Positions 22,240 to 33,740 are shown, counted from the first letter of the stretch. The stretch is 64,000 bases of DNA from Tupaia tana (GCA_026018925.1 JAKSZU010000005.1:88904886-88968885), one strand, 5' to 3'. Notes: generated by a model from the letters alone, not told the origin. Numbers and translations: made by a program.

Positions 22240-24370
22240 TGTTTAATGACCGGATCAGGTCAACAAATATACCCACCATCTCAAATATTTATCTTTATTT
22301 CATGTTGCAAGTGTTTAAAATTCTCTCTTCTGAATCCTTTGAGATATACACTGACTTGTTATTGACTGTAGTTAACTATACTTTGGTTTAATATCTTAGA
22401 ACTCATCCCTCTAATCAAACTTTTGTATCTGTCTCCCTGGTTCTCCCTATCCTGTCCACAACCCTTCCCTTCTGAGCTTCCGGTATCCACCATTTCTCAT
22501 TCCACTTCTAAGCAATTAAATCTTTTAACTTTCACTAATGAGTGAAAAGACATGGTATCTGCCTTTCAGTACTTAGCATTATTTCCTCGAGGCTCCTGAT
22601 AATAGGGTTCATCCTTTTATATGACTGAATAATATCCCATTGTGTGTGTGTTTGCATTACATTTTTAAAAATCTACTCTTCTGTTTGTAGACGCTTGGGT
22701 TGATTTTATAGCTCAGCTATTGCACATGCAATGAACACTGGTGGGCAGATATATTTTCGGCATACTGATTTTCTTCCTTCAGACATATATACAATAGTGT
22801 GATTACTAGATCATAAGATAATTCTACTTTTACTTTTTTGAAGAACCACTATACTCTTTTCTATAATAGTTGTACTAATTTATGCTAATTTATGTTTCTC
22901 CCAATAGTGCATGAGTTCCCCTTTCTTTGCATCCTCACCAAAAATTATTATCCTTTTTTTTTTTTTTTTGTAACAACCCTTCTAATTGGGGTGTGGTAAT
23001 AAGTTATTATGGATTTGATTTGCATTTCTTAGATTATTACTGATGCTGGCACATTTTTTCAAGTACTTTTTGCCCATTTGTATGTCTTCTTTAGATAACA
23101 ATGTCACGGTTCAGAGTAAGACTCAGGAGGCATCATCTCAGGAGGAAAGGAAAGTTTATCAAGTAAAAGAACACCTGAGAGTCTGAAGCCAGAGATGCTT
23201 TAGCCTGCTGGCTGGAAGGGAAGATATTTCTCTTACCGGGTAATCAAGCTAATATTTTGGAAACTGCAAGTGTGACTAATATTTAAGGGAGTTAGGCACA
23301 GTAGGGTAGCCATACATGGAACATTTGGTGGGTCTTTTTGATCCATCTCTAGGAAATTTGACCTCCCAGTACATATTTTTGGGTGTTTATCTGCTACTTC
23401 CTGGGTCAGAGTGCCCTAGCAGTAGCAGCACCTGGAGTGTGGGCTCTTACCGAGACCAATTATGCAGAAGTTTGACCTTGGGTCTTTGTCAGGCCTGAAG
23501 CAATACCAAATGGTGCTCAGGAGAGTTTTGCTGTATGGGACCTTACACACAATCCAGGTAGATTGTACATTTTAATTGGATTATTTGGGATTTTTTGCTT
23601 ATGAGATGTTTGAGTGCCTTGTTATCCTGGTTGTTTAATTCCTTGTGGAATGTATAACTTGCAAATGTTTTTTTCCTGTTCTGTAAATTATCTCTTCACT
23701 GTTGATTGTGGCCTTTGCTGTGCAAAAGCTTTTTAGTGTGACATAATCTCATTAGTCTATTTCTGCTTTTGTTAATCATCCTTTTGAGGTCTTATAGAAA
23801 AAGTCTGGAACAAGGTCCTGAAGTACTTTCCATATTTCCCTTCTACTAATTTTATAGTTTCAGTCTATGTTTAAATATTTAATTCATTGTGAGCTGAGTT
23901 TTGCAGATGGTGAAACGAAGCCAATTTTATTCTTCTGCTTATAGATATCCAAATTTCCCATCGCTATTCATTGAATCGACTACCCTTTATCTGATGAGTG
24001 TTATTGGGACCTTTGTCACAAATCACTTGGTTGTAAGTGTATGGATTTATTTCTGGATTCCCTATTCTGTTACTTTGATCTATATGTCTGTTTTTATGCC
24101 ATATCAATCCATTTTGGTATACCTTTGCAGTATATTTTGAAATTAGTTAAGATAATATCTTCAGCTTTGTACCTTTTGCACAGAATTGCTTTCGCTGTTT
24201 CATATTTTGTGCTTTCATACAAATTTTATTATTTGATTTTTTTTCTGTGAAGCATTCCATTGGTATTTTGATAGTAATTGCATTTAATCTACAGAAAGGT
24301 AGGTTTAGAGAATTTTAAGTTGTATCTAATTTTTATGAGAATTGGTATCTCATTTTGAAAGAAGTTTTGT
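22240..24370 (-). mobile_element. L1 LINE, ORF2 C-terminal part and 3' untranslated region
   Basis: Antisense L1 in order: 3' untranslated landmarks (CCTTTTATATGACTGAATAA, GATTTGATTTGCATTTCTTAG), then coding remnants (TGCTGTGCAAAAGCTTTTTAG, CATTGAATCGACTACCC, TGTCTGTTTTTATGCCATA). It is split at 23102-23551 by an LTR, after which the L1 resumes (TTTTAATTGGATTATTTGGG). Many decayed codons. Confidence 0.85.
23102..23551 (-). mobile_element. Solo LTR of an ERV1-type endogenous retrovirus (fossil)
   Basis: A 450 bp block sits inside an otherwise collinear antisense L1, with TG..CA ends. On the minus strand its right part ends in TACTCTGAACCGTGACA, a form typical of ERV1-class LTRs, with a GATAAAC-type polyadenylation context before it. 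No internal retroviral genes are next to it, so it is a solo LTR. It is younger than the L1 it split. Family assignment is by memory only. Confidence 0.65.
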
Positions 24371-24430
24371 AGTACTATAATTTATTGAACAAAACAATAC
24401 CATTTGCAATGCATTTCCAATTTACAATCT

Positions 24431-24473
<43 letters not shown>

Positions 24474-24475
24474 CT
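24431..24475. repeat. (CA)n microsatellite
   Basis: Pure CA run followed by a short TATATA. Confidence 0.97.
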
Positions 24476-25620
24476 ATTCATAATGGTGATTAAGAGACTT
24501 TCCCAGGATGATGCTGTGGATAAAAGTTTTCTGTTTGTTTGTTTCCTCCAGAAATTCTTAAAGTATGCACAATTGTTAGATCAAAATGCCTATGAGACTG
24601 TGGAATCTGATGCTCTGAGAAGTCACGCTTTTGGGGAAAAATAACTTAAAATAAAAATCAGAGTCTGATAACAACATTGCCACTTGCTTCAGCTGCTGGA
24701 GAAAATAGCTTGTTTTGTTTTGTTTTGTTTTCCATGAAGCACTTCTCTTAACGCTATGGGTCCTTGAAATGATAAAACAACAGTTTCTCAGATTATCTCC
24801 AAAGTTGCTATAATGATTTCTTTTCAACCTGGCACACTGATAATGATTCACAAGCATAATATCTGCCTTTTGCATGTGTTTCTTCAGATCCTACCACTAA
24901 TACCAAATTATTATGAAAATGTAAAAGCAAAGATGCAGAAATACATCTCATAAAGAGTTAAATTAGGGGCAAATCCATCAATCAGAAACTGGGAGACCAC
25001 CTCACCTCATTTCCTTAACTAACCACTTTATGTGATCTTCACCTGTGCATACATAAAAAGTCATATTTCTATAATGTCTTGCATTTAGGGGAGAGAGCTA
25101 GAGTTCTTAAAAAAGGTAGAATTATCAGTGTTTGTGAATCAGGGAAATATTCCATTGAACCTCTAAAATATATATGTCTCATTTATGATAATATGGCAAA
25201 AATGTTTATTTTTCACTTTGTGGAAAACATTATTCAAAACTAGTTTACAATAGGTAAAAGTTGATGTTCAATAAATCTGTATTATTATATTTAACATTTT
25301 ATTCAGAAAATAAGTAGTTCTAATTTGGTAGTACTAAGGTATTATTGGGAAATAATGTGTAAAAATGAATAAATATTTTTAATTAAATATAAGAAATTCT
25401 CTGAATTCAATAGTTTTTAGGTACTTAGCATGTCTAAGTGATGAGAAAATGTGTATAGGGTAATAAAAACTTGGTGAATTTTCAATGCTTGAAATTGAAC
25501 TTTGATATTTGCTATTCTAATGATGAGGATTATTTAATACCCTAAGAATAAGAACAAGGAATTTCTAGATAAATTAAAGACATTTACTTTGATTTGGAAT
25601 GGTTATAAAAATAAAATGTT
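24476..25620. other. Repeat-poor non-coding stretch
   Basis: About 1.1 kb with a (GTTTT)n run near 24715-24730 and a 99-codon minus-strand frame at 24576-24875 that shows no known similarity. No recognised repeat. Confidence 0.45.
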
Positions 25621-25877
25621 GGGAACCAGCAGTTAATGTAATGGCTATGTCGCTGGATTCCCATGTAGTCGACAGTGGTTCGAGTCCCAGACCCAGTGGC
25701 TTAAACTCACACTAGACACATGTGCGTGCATGCCCAAGATCCCGAAAGGAGAATGGAGGAGAAGAGATTGCAGCGTGGCAATCCCCTGGGGTGGGGTGAT
25801 GTTTTGCTTTCGATCTCTCTGTCTCTCTCTGTCTTTCTGGCAAGCGCACATGGCCTGTAGCAAAGACCTCTAAAAAA
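25621..25877 (+). mobile_element. SINE family A, fairly young
   Basis: Complete copy: GGGAACCAGCAGTTAATGTA head, B box GGTTCGAGTCC, CATGTGCGTGCATGCCCAAG, palindrome region CCCCTGGGGTGGGG, CT-rich part and GTAGCAAAGACCTC end with a short A tail. Confidence 0.93.
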
Positions 25878-26180
25878 AGTTTTTGATGTTATTTGAATAG
25901 CTTTATAACTAACAAAGACAAGAGAAAATATGGTAAAAATTCTATCTATAAATTGATTTGATTTGTACTGTCTTAAAACATAAGAATATATTATATATAA
26001 ACTATCAAATGTATATGCCATACATGAAGCATTATATGTAAAGTGTTTTATCAAGAGGAAGATTATTATTTATCACACATATTCCTTTAAATGATGTTTA
26101 AAAGTATTCCACAATTAACCTAAGATATCCCAATGATATATTTTGCATCGCCACATTTGAACATATAAGCATTTGTATGT

Positions 26181-26181
26181 T

Positions 26182-26212
<31 letters not shown>

Positions 26213-26271
26213 TATATATATAATATATATATATTTGTATGTTTATATATATAAATATAATATATATATGT

Positions 26272-26312
<41 letters not shown>
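26181..26312. repeat. (TA)n complex microsatellite
   Basis: Several TA runs separated by AATATA and a duplicated TTTGTATGTTTATATA unit. Confidence 0.95.
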
Positions 26313-26320
<8 letters not shown>

Positions 26321-26369
26321 TTATGAAAAACTAAGCTTTGACCAAAAAAGAAAATGTTCTTTGCAGGTC

Positions 26370-26621
26370 AGGGGACCTGCAGTTAGCGTAATGGCTATGT
26401 CGCTGGACTCCCACGTAGTCGACCGCGGTTCACATCCCAGACCTGGTGGCTTAAAACTCACGCTGGGCATGTGTGCGTGTGTGCCCGAGATCCAAGAGGA
26501 GAATGGAGGAAAAGGGATTGCCTCTCTGTCTCTCTCGTCTGTATGGCGAGCGCACACTCCATATAGCAAAAAAACCTCTCCAAAAAAAAAAAAAAAAAAG
26601 AAGAAAAAAAATCATAAAAAA
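26370..26621 (+). mobile_element. SINE family A, young, palindrome deleted
   Basis: CpG-rich head and linker. GGAAAAGGGATTG is joined directly to CCTCTCTGTCTC, removing the CCCCCCTGGGGGG palindrome and its surroundings. The target-site duplication GTTCTTTGCAGGTC is at 26356-26369 and 26622-26635. Confidence 0.95.
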
Positions 26622-26635
26622 GTTCTTTGCAGGTC

Positions 26636-26915
26636 GAATGTTCAGAGAAATGTTCAGTTATTTTTTTACTATTTTTTTCTTTTATACAGAGAAACTCAGA
26701 TGTAAACTCCTTGCAGTGTTTTGATCAGATTTAGAAAGTAGTTGAAAGAGAAAGAACAAAGGAAGATGATATAAATGGCAGAGAACTCAAGACATCTTCG
26801 AGAGAAAGAAAAGAACCTAAATCAAAGAATAAAAAAAATGTAATTTTGATGATGATCATACTTTGAAAAAAATAGTCAACTGAAGATCTAGAGAAGACTA
26901 GGCAGGAAATCAGAT
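26636..26915. other. Non-coding stretch, no feature seen
   Basis: AT- and A-rich DNA. A pyrimidine tract followed by CAG near 26689 looks like a splice acceptor but leads to no supported exon. Confidence 0.4.
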
Positions 26916-26919
26916 CAGG

Positions 26920-27180
26920 TAGGTAAGGATGGCCTTTCTGAAAATTTCTATGGAGTAGATATTCAAATGATTAAAAGGAATCAATGGTTGGAAGTTATGT
27001 GTCGAGAGTCTTTGAGAAAAAGGAAAGTGCAAAACAATGTTGTGAAAGGTGTAGCCCAATGGAAAAAGTGCAAAAACACTTATATTGTTGGAGAACAAGG
27101 AATGAGAGTAGAAACATGAGAAGAAAGACAGAGCAAAATCAAGTGGGATTATATAAAGAGCTTATATCCTAACCTATGAC
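26920..27180 (-). mobile_element. L2 LINE 3' end, ancient
   Basis: Antisense landmarks in L2 order: GGATGGCCTTTCTGAAAAT, TCTTTGAGAAAAAGGAAAGTG and TTGGAGAACAAGGAATGAGAG. This is the same family as at 4.5-5.0 kb but a more internal section. Confidence 0.5.
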
Positions 27181-27394
27181 TAATAAAATATAATTATTGT
27201 ATTTTATGCTGGACAATATTTGTTTTCTGAATTAAACTGAAAAGATTACTCTTGTTGTTCCAAGTGTCATTAATAATTTGAGACAACACTGAAAGTTGTA
27301 AGACCAGTTAAGAGGCTCTTACAATGTTTATGCAAAAGATGTTTTCTTATATCTTCTTTGATGAAGTTCTTTGACTATTTTAAGTTTTTAATTT

Positions 27395-27667
27395 TTTTCC
27401 TTTAGATTTTTGCCATAGGGCATGTGGACTTGCTGGAGAAAGACAGCAAGATACAGAGACAGAGACAGAGACAGAGGAAAAGTGAGAAATCAACCCTCAG
27501 AGATGATGACTATTACACAATTCCTGCTCTTTCGTTCTCCTCTCAGGATTTTGGTTGTGTACACACATGTGCTTGGCATAAATTTCAAGTGTCTGGGTGC
27601 AAATGTGAACCACAGATTGGGCAGTTTGGGATCCAGCACCTTAACCATCATGCTATCTGCTGGTCCT
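27395..27667 (-). mobile_element. SINE family A, mid-age
   Basis: From TTAGATTTTTGCCATAGGGC to CTATCTGCTGGTCCT, with an expanded (ACAGAG)n stretch at about 27455-27478. The head is diverged. Confidence 0.85.
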
Positions 27668-27849
27668 CAACAGTCTTTATACTGAAGACTGTCAACTCAC
27701 TTGTTTTATTCTTAGAAGGATAGATAAAGTCCATATATAGTCAAATGTTATTGACATAAACTTTGTTTTAAGAATTTTTTTTTCCCCGCAGGTGGGGCGG
27801 TGGGTGCTTGGGGAAGTACCAAGAATTATTTTTTTATTTAATTATACTC

Positions 27850-28021
27850 ATTGTCATTAATTAATTAATTAATTAATTTATTTATTTATTTTTGAGGTTG
27901 ACCAGAGAAAGACAGAGAGACAGAAGGAAAGTGAGAAAGCAAACTGCCAGGTCCAGGACTCAAACTGTGGTCAGCCATATGGGAGTCCAGCTGCCTTAAC
28001 CACCATGCCAGCGGCCAGCCC
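27850..28021 (-). mobile_element. SINE family B
   Basis: (TTAA)n and (TTTA)n tail, GGTTGACCAGAGAAAGACAG, a GA-rich part, AACTGCCAGGTCCAGGACTC and GCCAGCGGCCAGCCCC as its 5' end. It retains a GGGGCTGGCCGC-type start that other copies have partly lost. Confidence 0.88.
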
Positions 28022-28324
28022 CTTGATATAATCTAGTCTGACCAAATGCTTCTTCTGAAGCACTGATGAGTCTCAATGATGTATCATATTACGATCTATT
28101 ACATATATTTTACTAGATGTAGAGTTTTTGTATCCTCAAGTAGAAATAGTTCACAATAGCAAGCATGAATGTTTCTCTCTACATGGAGTAAGCCATCTCC
28201 CTTTTGTTTAGCTTACATAAATTCCTCTTCGGTAGTTGAATTGTCCCACAATCAGTGGAGCTATGCTTGTGTTGTGATTATTTATGAAGTTTATTTTTCC
28301 ACCAGAGGCAAAGACTGTCACATA
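28022..28324. other. Non-coding stretch, possibly upstream L1 sequence
   Basis: AT-rich. It may be a decayed upstream part of the following L1 tail, but I cannot show it. Confidence 0.3.
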
Positions 28325-28510
28325 ACAAATAGTCAGATGGGACAAAGAAATGTGGTATTATCTGTTAAAGATATTTTGTAGTTTTATCAACTCGGATAGA
28401 GAGAAATGCTCACCTGTTGAAATATTCACTTTAGAAGCTAAATAATGCGATTGAATGTATAAAAGAAAATGAAATTTTAAAAATGTAAATAAAAAATATA
28501 AAGCCAAAAA
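28325..28510 (+). mobile_element. L1 3' end, short
   Basis: GACAAAGAAATGTGGTATTA, TTTTATCAACTCGGATAGAG and GAAATATTCACTTTAGAAGC, then an A-rich end. It is collinear with the 3' part of the L1 tail at 13.5-13.7 kb. Confidence 0.72.
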
Positions 28511-28837
28511 GCATAAAAAAATAAATAGAAGAAACTCTGGCATGTAAGGCAAGAGTTTTCTTACTTCTCCATCACAAGATGCTGCACGAATGAGGGAGCA
28601 TTAAAGACAGAGGCTATGTGTGTGGAAGTACAGTTCTAGAGCAGACAAATGAGAACAGAATACAAGCAAAAGAGCTGACCTTAAATAGAAATGAGTACGG
28701 TCATCTTTAGTAACTGTAGAGAAGGGAAAGTTTGTGGGTACAGATACGTGTAAATATGGAGATTTGGAAGCAAGAAGTAGAAGAAATTATCTTCTAAAAG
28801 CCTCCACATATAAATAAATGCCATAAAATCAGTATGA
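28511..28837. other. Non-coding stretch, no feature seen
   Basis: A-rich to neutral DNA with no recognised family or gene. Confidence 0.4.
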
Positions 28838-29092
28838 GGGGGGAGCAAGTGGTGTGGTGGTTCAGGTGTTGAACTCCCATATGGCTGACCATGGTTCGAG
28901 TCTTGGACCTGGTGTCTTAAAAACCATGCTGGGTGCTTGCTTCTGCATTCCCCAAACCCCAGGAGGAGAATGGAGCAGAAGGGACTGCCGTGTGGCCATC
29001 CTCCTTGGGGTATGGTTTCTCTATTTTCTTCTCACTGTATCTCTCTGTTTCTCTCCAGCAAATGCACACACCCTGTGGCAAAACCTATATAC

Positions 29093-29093
<1 letters not shown>
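28838..29093 (+). mobile_element. SINE family A, older variant
   Basis: Head GGGAGCAAGTGGTGTGGTGG resembles family B, but a complete family A body follows (GGAGGAGAATGGAGCAGAAGG, TCCTCCTTGGGG, CACACCCTGTGGCAAAACC). A (CA)n microsatellite grows from its tail. Confidence 0.88.

Positions 29094-29095
<2 letters not shown>

Positions 29096-29128
<33 letters not shown>
29096..29128. repeat. (CA)n microsatellite
   Basis: Pure CA run at the 3' tail of the preceding SINE. Confidence 0.97.
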
Positions 29129-29131
<3 letters not shown>

Positions 29132-29959
29132 CAGAAAACAAACAAACCAAAAAAAAACATGAAATATGCATGGAAAATTGGAGAATTGAGAAGATAGGAA
29201 AAAGTGTAAAATAGTCTTTGCAATAAATAGAAAAAAAAGACAAATATACTATGAGATATAGAAATATTAACTTGTAGGGAGTTAAGATGCCTGCTTCAAT
29301 TTTTCTTTACAGATGTAAAGTGAGACCAGCTGGCATGTTTACATTTTTTCCAGCCTTTTCATCACCAAGTCCAGACAATGAGTGGTGGGAGGGATGGATT
29401 AAAACAGGTTCCAGATATAAAAAAGAAGAACACAGACTTTAACAGTGTATATAGAAGTGATAAGAGGGATGACTCTTTTATTTGATTTTCAAATTTTGTA
29501 CATATAGTTATTTAATGCGAAAATATTTATTTAGAAAGTAAGTTTAAAAAGTTTACCAGTATCTAGTCTGATGGTTAGTGATGGATGTTGAGTTCAAGGT
29601 CTATACTCCAGAGTAACCTTGTAAAGAAAAAGTACATTTTTTTCAACTACTTTTTATTATCCTGTTACATGGTTTCTTGTCTGAAGTAATAGATTCATCT
29701 TTCTTCCATCTTACAATAATATTAAAAAATAGAGTTTCTCTCTTTAAAATGTTAACCACAGATCATAATTAGCTTGGGACTCCATGAAACATTTCTTTTT
29801 TGTCTTGGATACTCTAAGCTAATCATAGTTATCTTATTTATTTCTCTTTCTATAAAACTATTATTAATATTTATTCAGTTATTCTCATTAGACCTTAATC
29901 ATAGTGTGAGCAATTGAGCTTACATAACTTCAGGTACTTTTCAATATATAATCTTTTTG
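29129..29959. other. Non-coding stretch, no feature seen
   Basis: AT-rich. A short MIR-like TTTTTCTTTACAGATGTAAAG at about 29297 is too small to call. Confidence 0.4.
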
Positions 29960-30183
29960 GGAAAATATTTATTTCTTCCATGAGAGTGAGACAAGGACAT
30001 AGAGAGAGAAAGTAGTACCAGCAGCAGGGTCTCCAAGGTATGATGAACTTCTAGTCCCAGACAGCCAGGATCACACAGCACGTCTGGCATGTTCAGGAAG
30101 GCCTCAGGATACCAGCTAAGGGCTTTCTTCTCTGGGCCCGTCATCGCAGAGTACTGCATTATGCTCTGCCACTAGCTGGCACC
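29960..30183 (-). mobile_element. SINE family D, old
   Basis: Minus-strand head GCCAGCTAGTGGCAGAGCAT, then a body and the 3' motif CCTTGGAGACCCTGCTGCTGG before a CT-rich part and AAATAAATATT tail. Confidence 0.68.
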
Positions 30184-30553
30184 TTCACAAACTTTTTGAA
30201 TGTTCGCTGTCATGGGTGACATAATTATGATTTTCCTGAAGCATGTGATAATCATAATTAATGTTTATCAAATTTCAATTTTTTTTTCCTTAAAATCATG
30301 ATGTGCCTTTCTCTTGGGACCTTTTGAAAGCTAAGAGGTCAAGACCAATACCAACAAATTTAGTTCCTTCTCTTAGGTCGAAAAGTTCACTCCTTTTAGG
30401 CATAAACAAAGAAACATAGTAATTCAACATTATACTCTCGTTCTTAAGGAAAAAAGATAAAACTATATTTTATTAGTTTCTCTTTTTTTTCCAGCTAAAT
30501 CATGCTTCCTAAAGGTATCTCTTTTGGGTGTTGATATCTCCTCACACATACTT
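30184..30553. other. Non-coding stretch, no feature seen
   Basis: AT-rich DNA with no recognised repeat or gene. Confidence 0.4.
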
Positions 30554-30564
30554 CCTGCCAATTT

Positions 30565-30834
30565 TATTATTTTTTTTTTTTGAGAGGTTTTTGCTATAGG
30601 GCACGTGCGCTCGCCAGACAGACAGAGAGAGAGACAGAGAGACAGAAAGCGAGAAATCACCCCCCAGGGGGGACGGTCATGCTGCAATCTCTTCTCCTTC
30701 ATTCTCTCCTCTCAGGATCATGGGCACACAGTACATGCGCCCGGCGTGAGTTTAAGCCACCAGGTCCGGGACTCGAACCGTGGTCAACTACGTGGGAGTC
30801 CAGCAACATAGCCATTATGCTAACTGCTGGTCCC
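30565..30834 (-). mobile_element. SINE family A, young, first of a tandem pair
   Basis: CpG-rich full-length reverse copy with a T-run, GAGAGGTTTTTGCTATAGGG, palindrome CCCCCCAGGGGGG and GCTAACTGCTGGTCCC. The target-site duplication CCTGCCAATTT is at 30554-30564 and 30835-30845. Confidence 0.96.
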
Positions 30835-30845
30835 CCTGCCAATTT

Positions 30846-31110
30846 CTTTTTAAGAGACATTTTTGCTATAGGGCGCATGCGCTCGCCAGAATGACAGAGA
30901 GAGACAGAGAGACAGAAAGCGAGAAATAACTCCCTCCCCCTCCAAGGGATGGCCACATAGCAATCCCTTCTCCTCCATTCTCCTCTCGAGATTTTGGGCA
31001 CACACGCACATTCACCTGGCGTGAGTTTAAGCCACCGGGTCCAGTACTTGAACTGTGGTCAACTACACGGGAGTCAAGCAACATAACCATTAGGCCAACT
31101 GCTGGTCCCA
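30846..31110 (-). mobile_element. SINE family A, second of a tandem pair
   Basis: Another full-length reverse copy a few bases on, starting AAGAGACATTTTTGCTATAGG and ending CCAACTGCTGGTCCC. TTTCTGCCATTTTTAC just beyond it (31112-31127) is a third version of the CCTGCCAATTT site. The two SINEs therefore share one target. Confidence 0.95.
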
Positions 31111-31127
31111 CTTTCTGCCATTTTTAC

Positions 31128-31527
31128 ATTACAAAGAAATCAGAAATTTCTTCCACCTGAAAAGTCAATAAATGGCTCAGGCACAAGCAGTTTTTATGTT
31201 ATTCTCTTTCTCATAATGACAAATTTTGAGATGCTTTCAGAAAATAAATGGAATTAAGACATTTTGAATACTGATTGAACATCATATCATCAAGATGATA
31301 CTTTACATTCTATCCAAATATTTAAAAATTATTTAAATTTAAAAAATTATTTAAAAATTAAAAAAAAATCAGACTGTCTGCTTTTAGTACAGGCAAATGA
31401 AGGCCTATTATTTCTAAGGTAGACTTTGCTGATATTCCTTTACCAGATAAAAAAAAAAGAGTAAGTTACTTTCTTACTTTTTGTCTGGTTTTGAGTGTAA
31501 TCCAGTCTTCAGATTGTTTTGTTTTTG
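31128..31527. other. Non-coding stretch, no feature seen
   Basis: AT-rich DNA with a short palindromic ATTTAAAAATTATTTAAATTT run at 31318-31350 and no recognised repeat. Confidence 0.4.
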
Positions 31528-31539
31528 TTCTGCCCTTTT

Positions 31540-31795
31540 TATTTATTTGTTTATTTACTTAGAGATTTTTGCTATAGGGCTTGTATGCTTACCGCATAGA
31601 CAGACAGAGCTAGAGAGAGAGAGTGAGAAATCACCCTCTAGAAGGGATGGTCATGCTGCAATCCTTTCTCTTCCTTTTTCTTCTTGGGGTTTTGAGCAAC
31701 ATGCAAACACACTGGAATGAGTTTCCAGCCTCTGGGTCTGGGACTTTGCCCTGTAGGAGTTCAGCGCCTTAACCACGATACCACCTGCTGGCCCC
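31540..31795 (-). mobile_element. SINE family A, old
   Basis: From AGAGATTTTTGCTATAGGGC to ATACCACCTGCTGGCCCC, body and head diverged. The target-site duplication TTCTGYCCTTT is at about 31528-31538 and 31797-31807. Confidence 0.88.
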
Positions 31796-31807
31796 ATTCT
31801 GTCCTTT

Positions 31808-33115
31808 CTTTAAGGATATATGATAATTATCTAAAGCCATATTAGTTCATATAAGTTACAATACTATTATTGGAACAGTCAACTTCTTTTACAGTTTAAA
31901 ATGTATTTTATTTTCGTTTTATGAATTCACTTCAAAACAAATGATGACTATTCTTGTAACAATTGGAATCATATATTTATGTTAATTTTATTTACCTAAA
32001 TCTTTTTACTTATGGGAGCAAAGATAACTGTGAAAACAATTATACAAATAAAAATTTTTAAAAATATTTTTACTATTTTGAAATTAATATTTGTAACATA
32101 ACAAATAGCTTGCAATTATAAATACATTTTAAAAAATATGTTTGATTTGTAACTTCCAGGTAGATTTTATATAAGCTTAATTCATTTTTTCAAGAGAAAA
32201 ATGTTATTGTAAAACCCAACTAAATCTATAAAATATTGCAGATGCCAAGATATGATAACTTGATTATCACTATTACTATGTTTATGATATTTGACAGGTG
32301 CAAATACAAACAGAATTAATGCTGATCTGAAATAGTAATGGAATTTTTTTATGAGTATCGAGGCATAATTAATTGAGCAACACTCTGTAATAAGAGGTTA
32401 ATGAGAGTTTGTTTCCTAGACAGCAAAACAAGAAAAAAAAAACTAAATTGTTTGTTTAATTTTAATATAAAATGACTTTAATTGTAATTGTATGTGGTTT
32501 CAACACTTAATTTGTTATTAATTTAAAGAATTTTTAAATGTATAAGAATTCTTTGAGTCACCATTTTAATTGTGTATATTTTATATAGTGGATATACTAT
32601 AAATGATTCATTTATGGTTTTCTTCTTCCTGTAATAACACGTTTATACTTTCTTTGCTTTTTATTTTTGTGTTTTTCAATATTTTTGTATAATTTTATAT
32701 GACATACAGAAAGATATATTTAATATAATGGAATTGTTCTGTTATTAAACTGTAAGCGTTATTTACTTATTAAATACAAGGTCAAAATATTATTGTCCTT
32801 TTACTTTATGATATATTCCATCAACTTTTCTAGGTGAAGATTGATCTCAGTCCTCTGCCTGCCGTCTAGATTGTCAGATATACAGTTTTATTAGGATTGA
32901 TCTGTCAAACATGAGGTGTTGTAAGCCACAACCCTAAAAAGTAAAAATAGCTTATTTTTTATCAGACCTTTAAAACGTGCTCAGGCTAATCTTCTAACAC
33001 GTATGTCCTATTATTAGAGATTCCTCCATGACCACAAGTTTTATTTCAAGGTCAAGACCCTTAAATTAAAATGAATATTAGTGATAGATCCTATTTGGCA
33101 GGTGACTATTATCTG
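31808..33115. other. Repeat-poor stretch (about 1.3 kb)
   Basis: Very AT-rich on the left, more mixed at 32840-33100, with no recognised repeat. It may hold constrained non-coding sequence. Confidence 0.4.
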
Positions 33116-33117
33116 TG

Positions 33118-33557
33118 GTGAGATTTTTTTTTTTTATTAATTACTTTATTTATTTTTGTATATACTTTCAATCATATTGTTTGGCTTACAATGAGACCAT
33201 TTCGATATGTGAACATTTCTCCCCAGACCCGTTGATCGAAATATCTTCAACAGATAACACCACACCTCCCCATCCCATCAATGCTCTACCTCTGTATCCC
33301 TTCTCCAAATGTCTTTCGTTGGGCCCCACTCCTCCACACACACCCCATCTGACACTCACACCCATCTCTTGTGTTTGTTCAACTGTTAGTCAATCAGTTT
33401 CAGACATAGAATGCAGACAAACGGTATATGTTAAGTGGGGACATACAATGTCTCTCCTTCATAGCCTGGCTTGCCTCACTCAGCAGTACATCTTCCATAT
33501 TCTTCCACTTTCTGTCAAAAGCCAGGGCTCTGTTGGTTTTTATGGCTGAGTAGTATT
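33118..33557 (-). mobile_element. L1 3' end, relatively young
   Basis: Antisense L1: TTTTTTTATTAATTAC tail, TTATCTGTGGTG- and GATCGAAATATCTTCAACAG-type 3' region, CAGCCTGGCTTGCC-like segment, TCTTCCACTTTCTGTC and ATGGCTGAGTAGTATT. The 144-codon plus-strand frame covering it is an antisense artefact. Confidence 0.82.
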
Positions 33558-33570
33558 AAAAGACTGCCTC

Positions 33571-33740
33571 GGGGTCAGTAGGTGGTGTGGTTGTTAAGGC
33601 ACTGAGTCATGACCGATGGTTTCAGTCCTGGACCTGGTGGCTTGCTTTCTCACTTTCCCTTTCTTTTTCTTTCTCTGTCTCTCTCTGGTCACATTAAATA
33701 ATAATAATAATAACAATAATAATAATAATAATAATAAAAA
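33571..33740 (+). mobile_element. SINE family B with (AAT)n tail
   Basis: GGGGTCAGTAGGTGGTGTGG head, GGTGGCTTGC, long CT part and GGTCACATTAAATAATAAT. The tail has become an (AAT)n microsatellite at 33694-33737, read as an Asn repeat in one frame. Confidence 0.9.

Noticed and set aside
26641-26730. Polypyrimidine tract ending in ACAG, considered as a splice acceptor
   Set aside because: The following sequence has no supported exon or donor, and T-rich tracts before AG are frequent here.
30580-31111. Overlapping open frames of 68-104 codons on both strands with shared peptides such as SDIAIMLTAG
   Set aside because: The same peptides recur at many family A SINEs (also near 6.0, 26.4, 38.9, 39.8, 41.3 and 52.2 kb). 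They are translations of the repeat, not genes.
33115-33549. 144-codon open frame on the plus strand
   Set aside because: It covers the antisense strand of an L1 3' end. No start context, no protein similarity.
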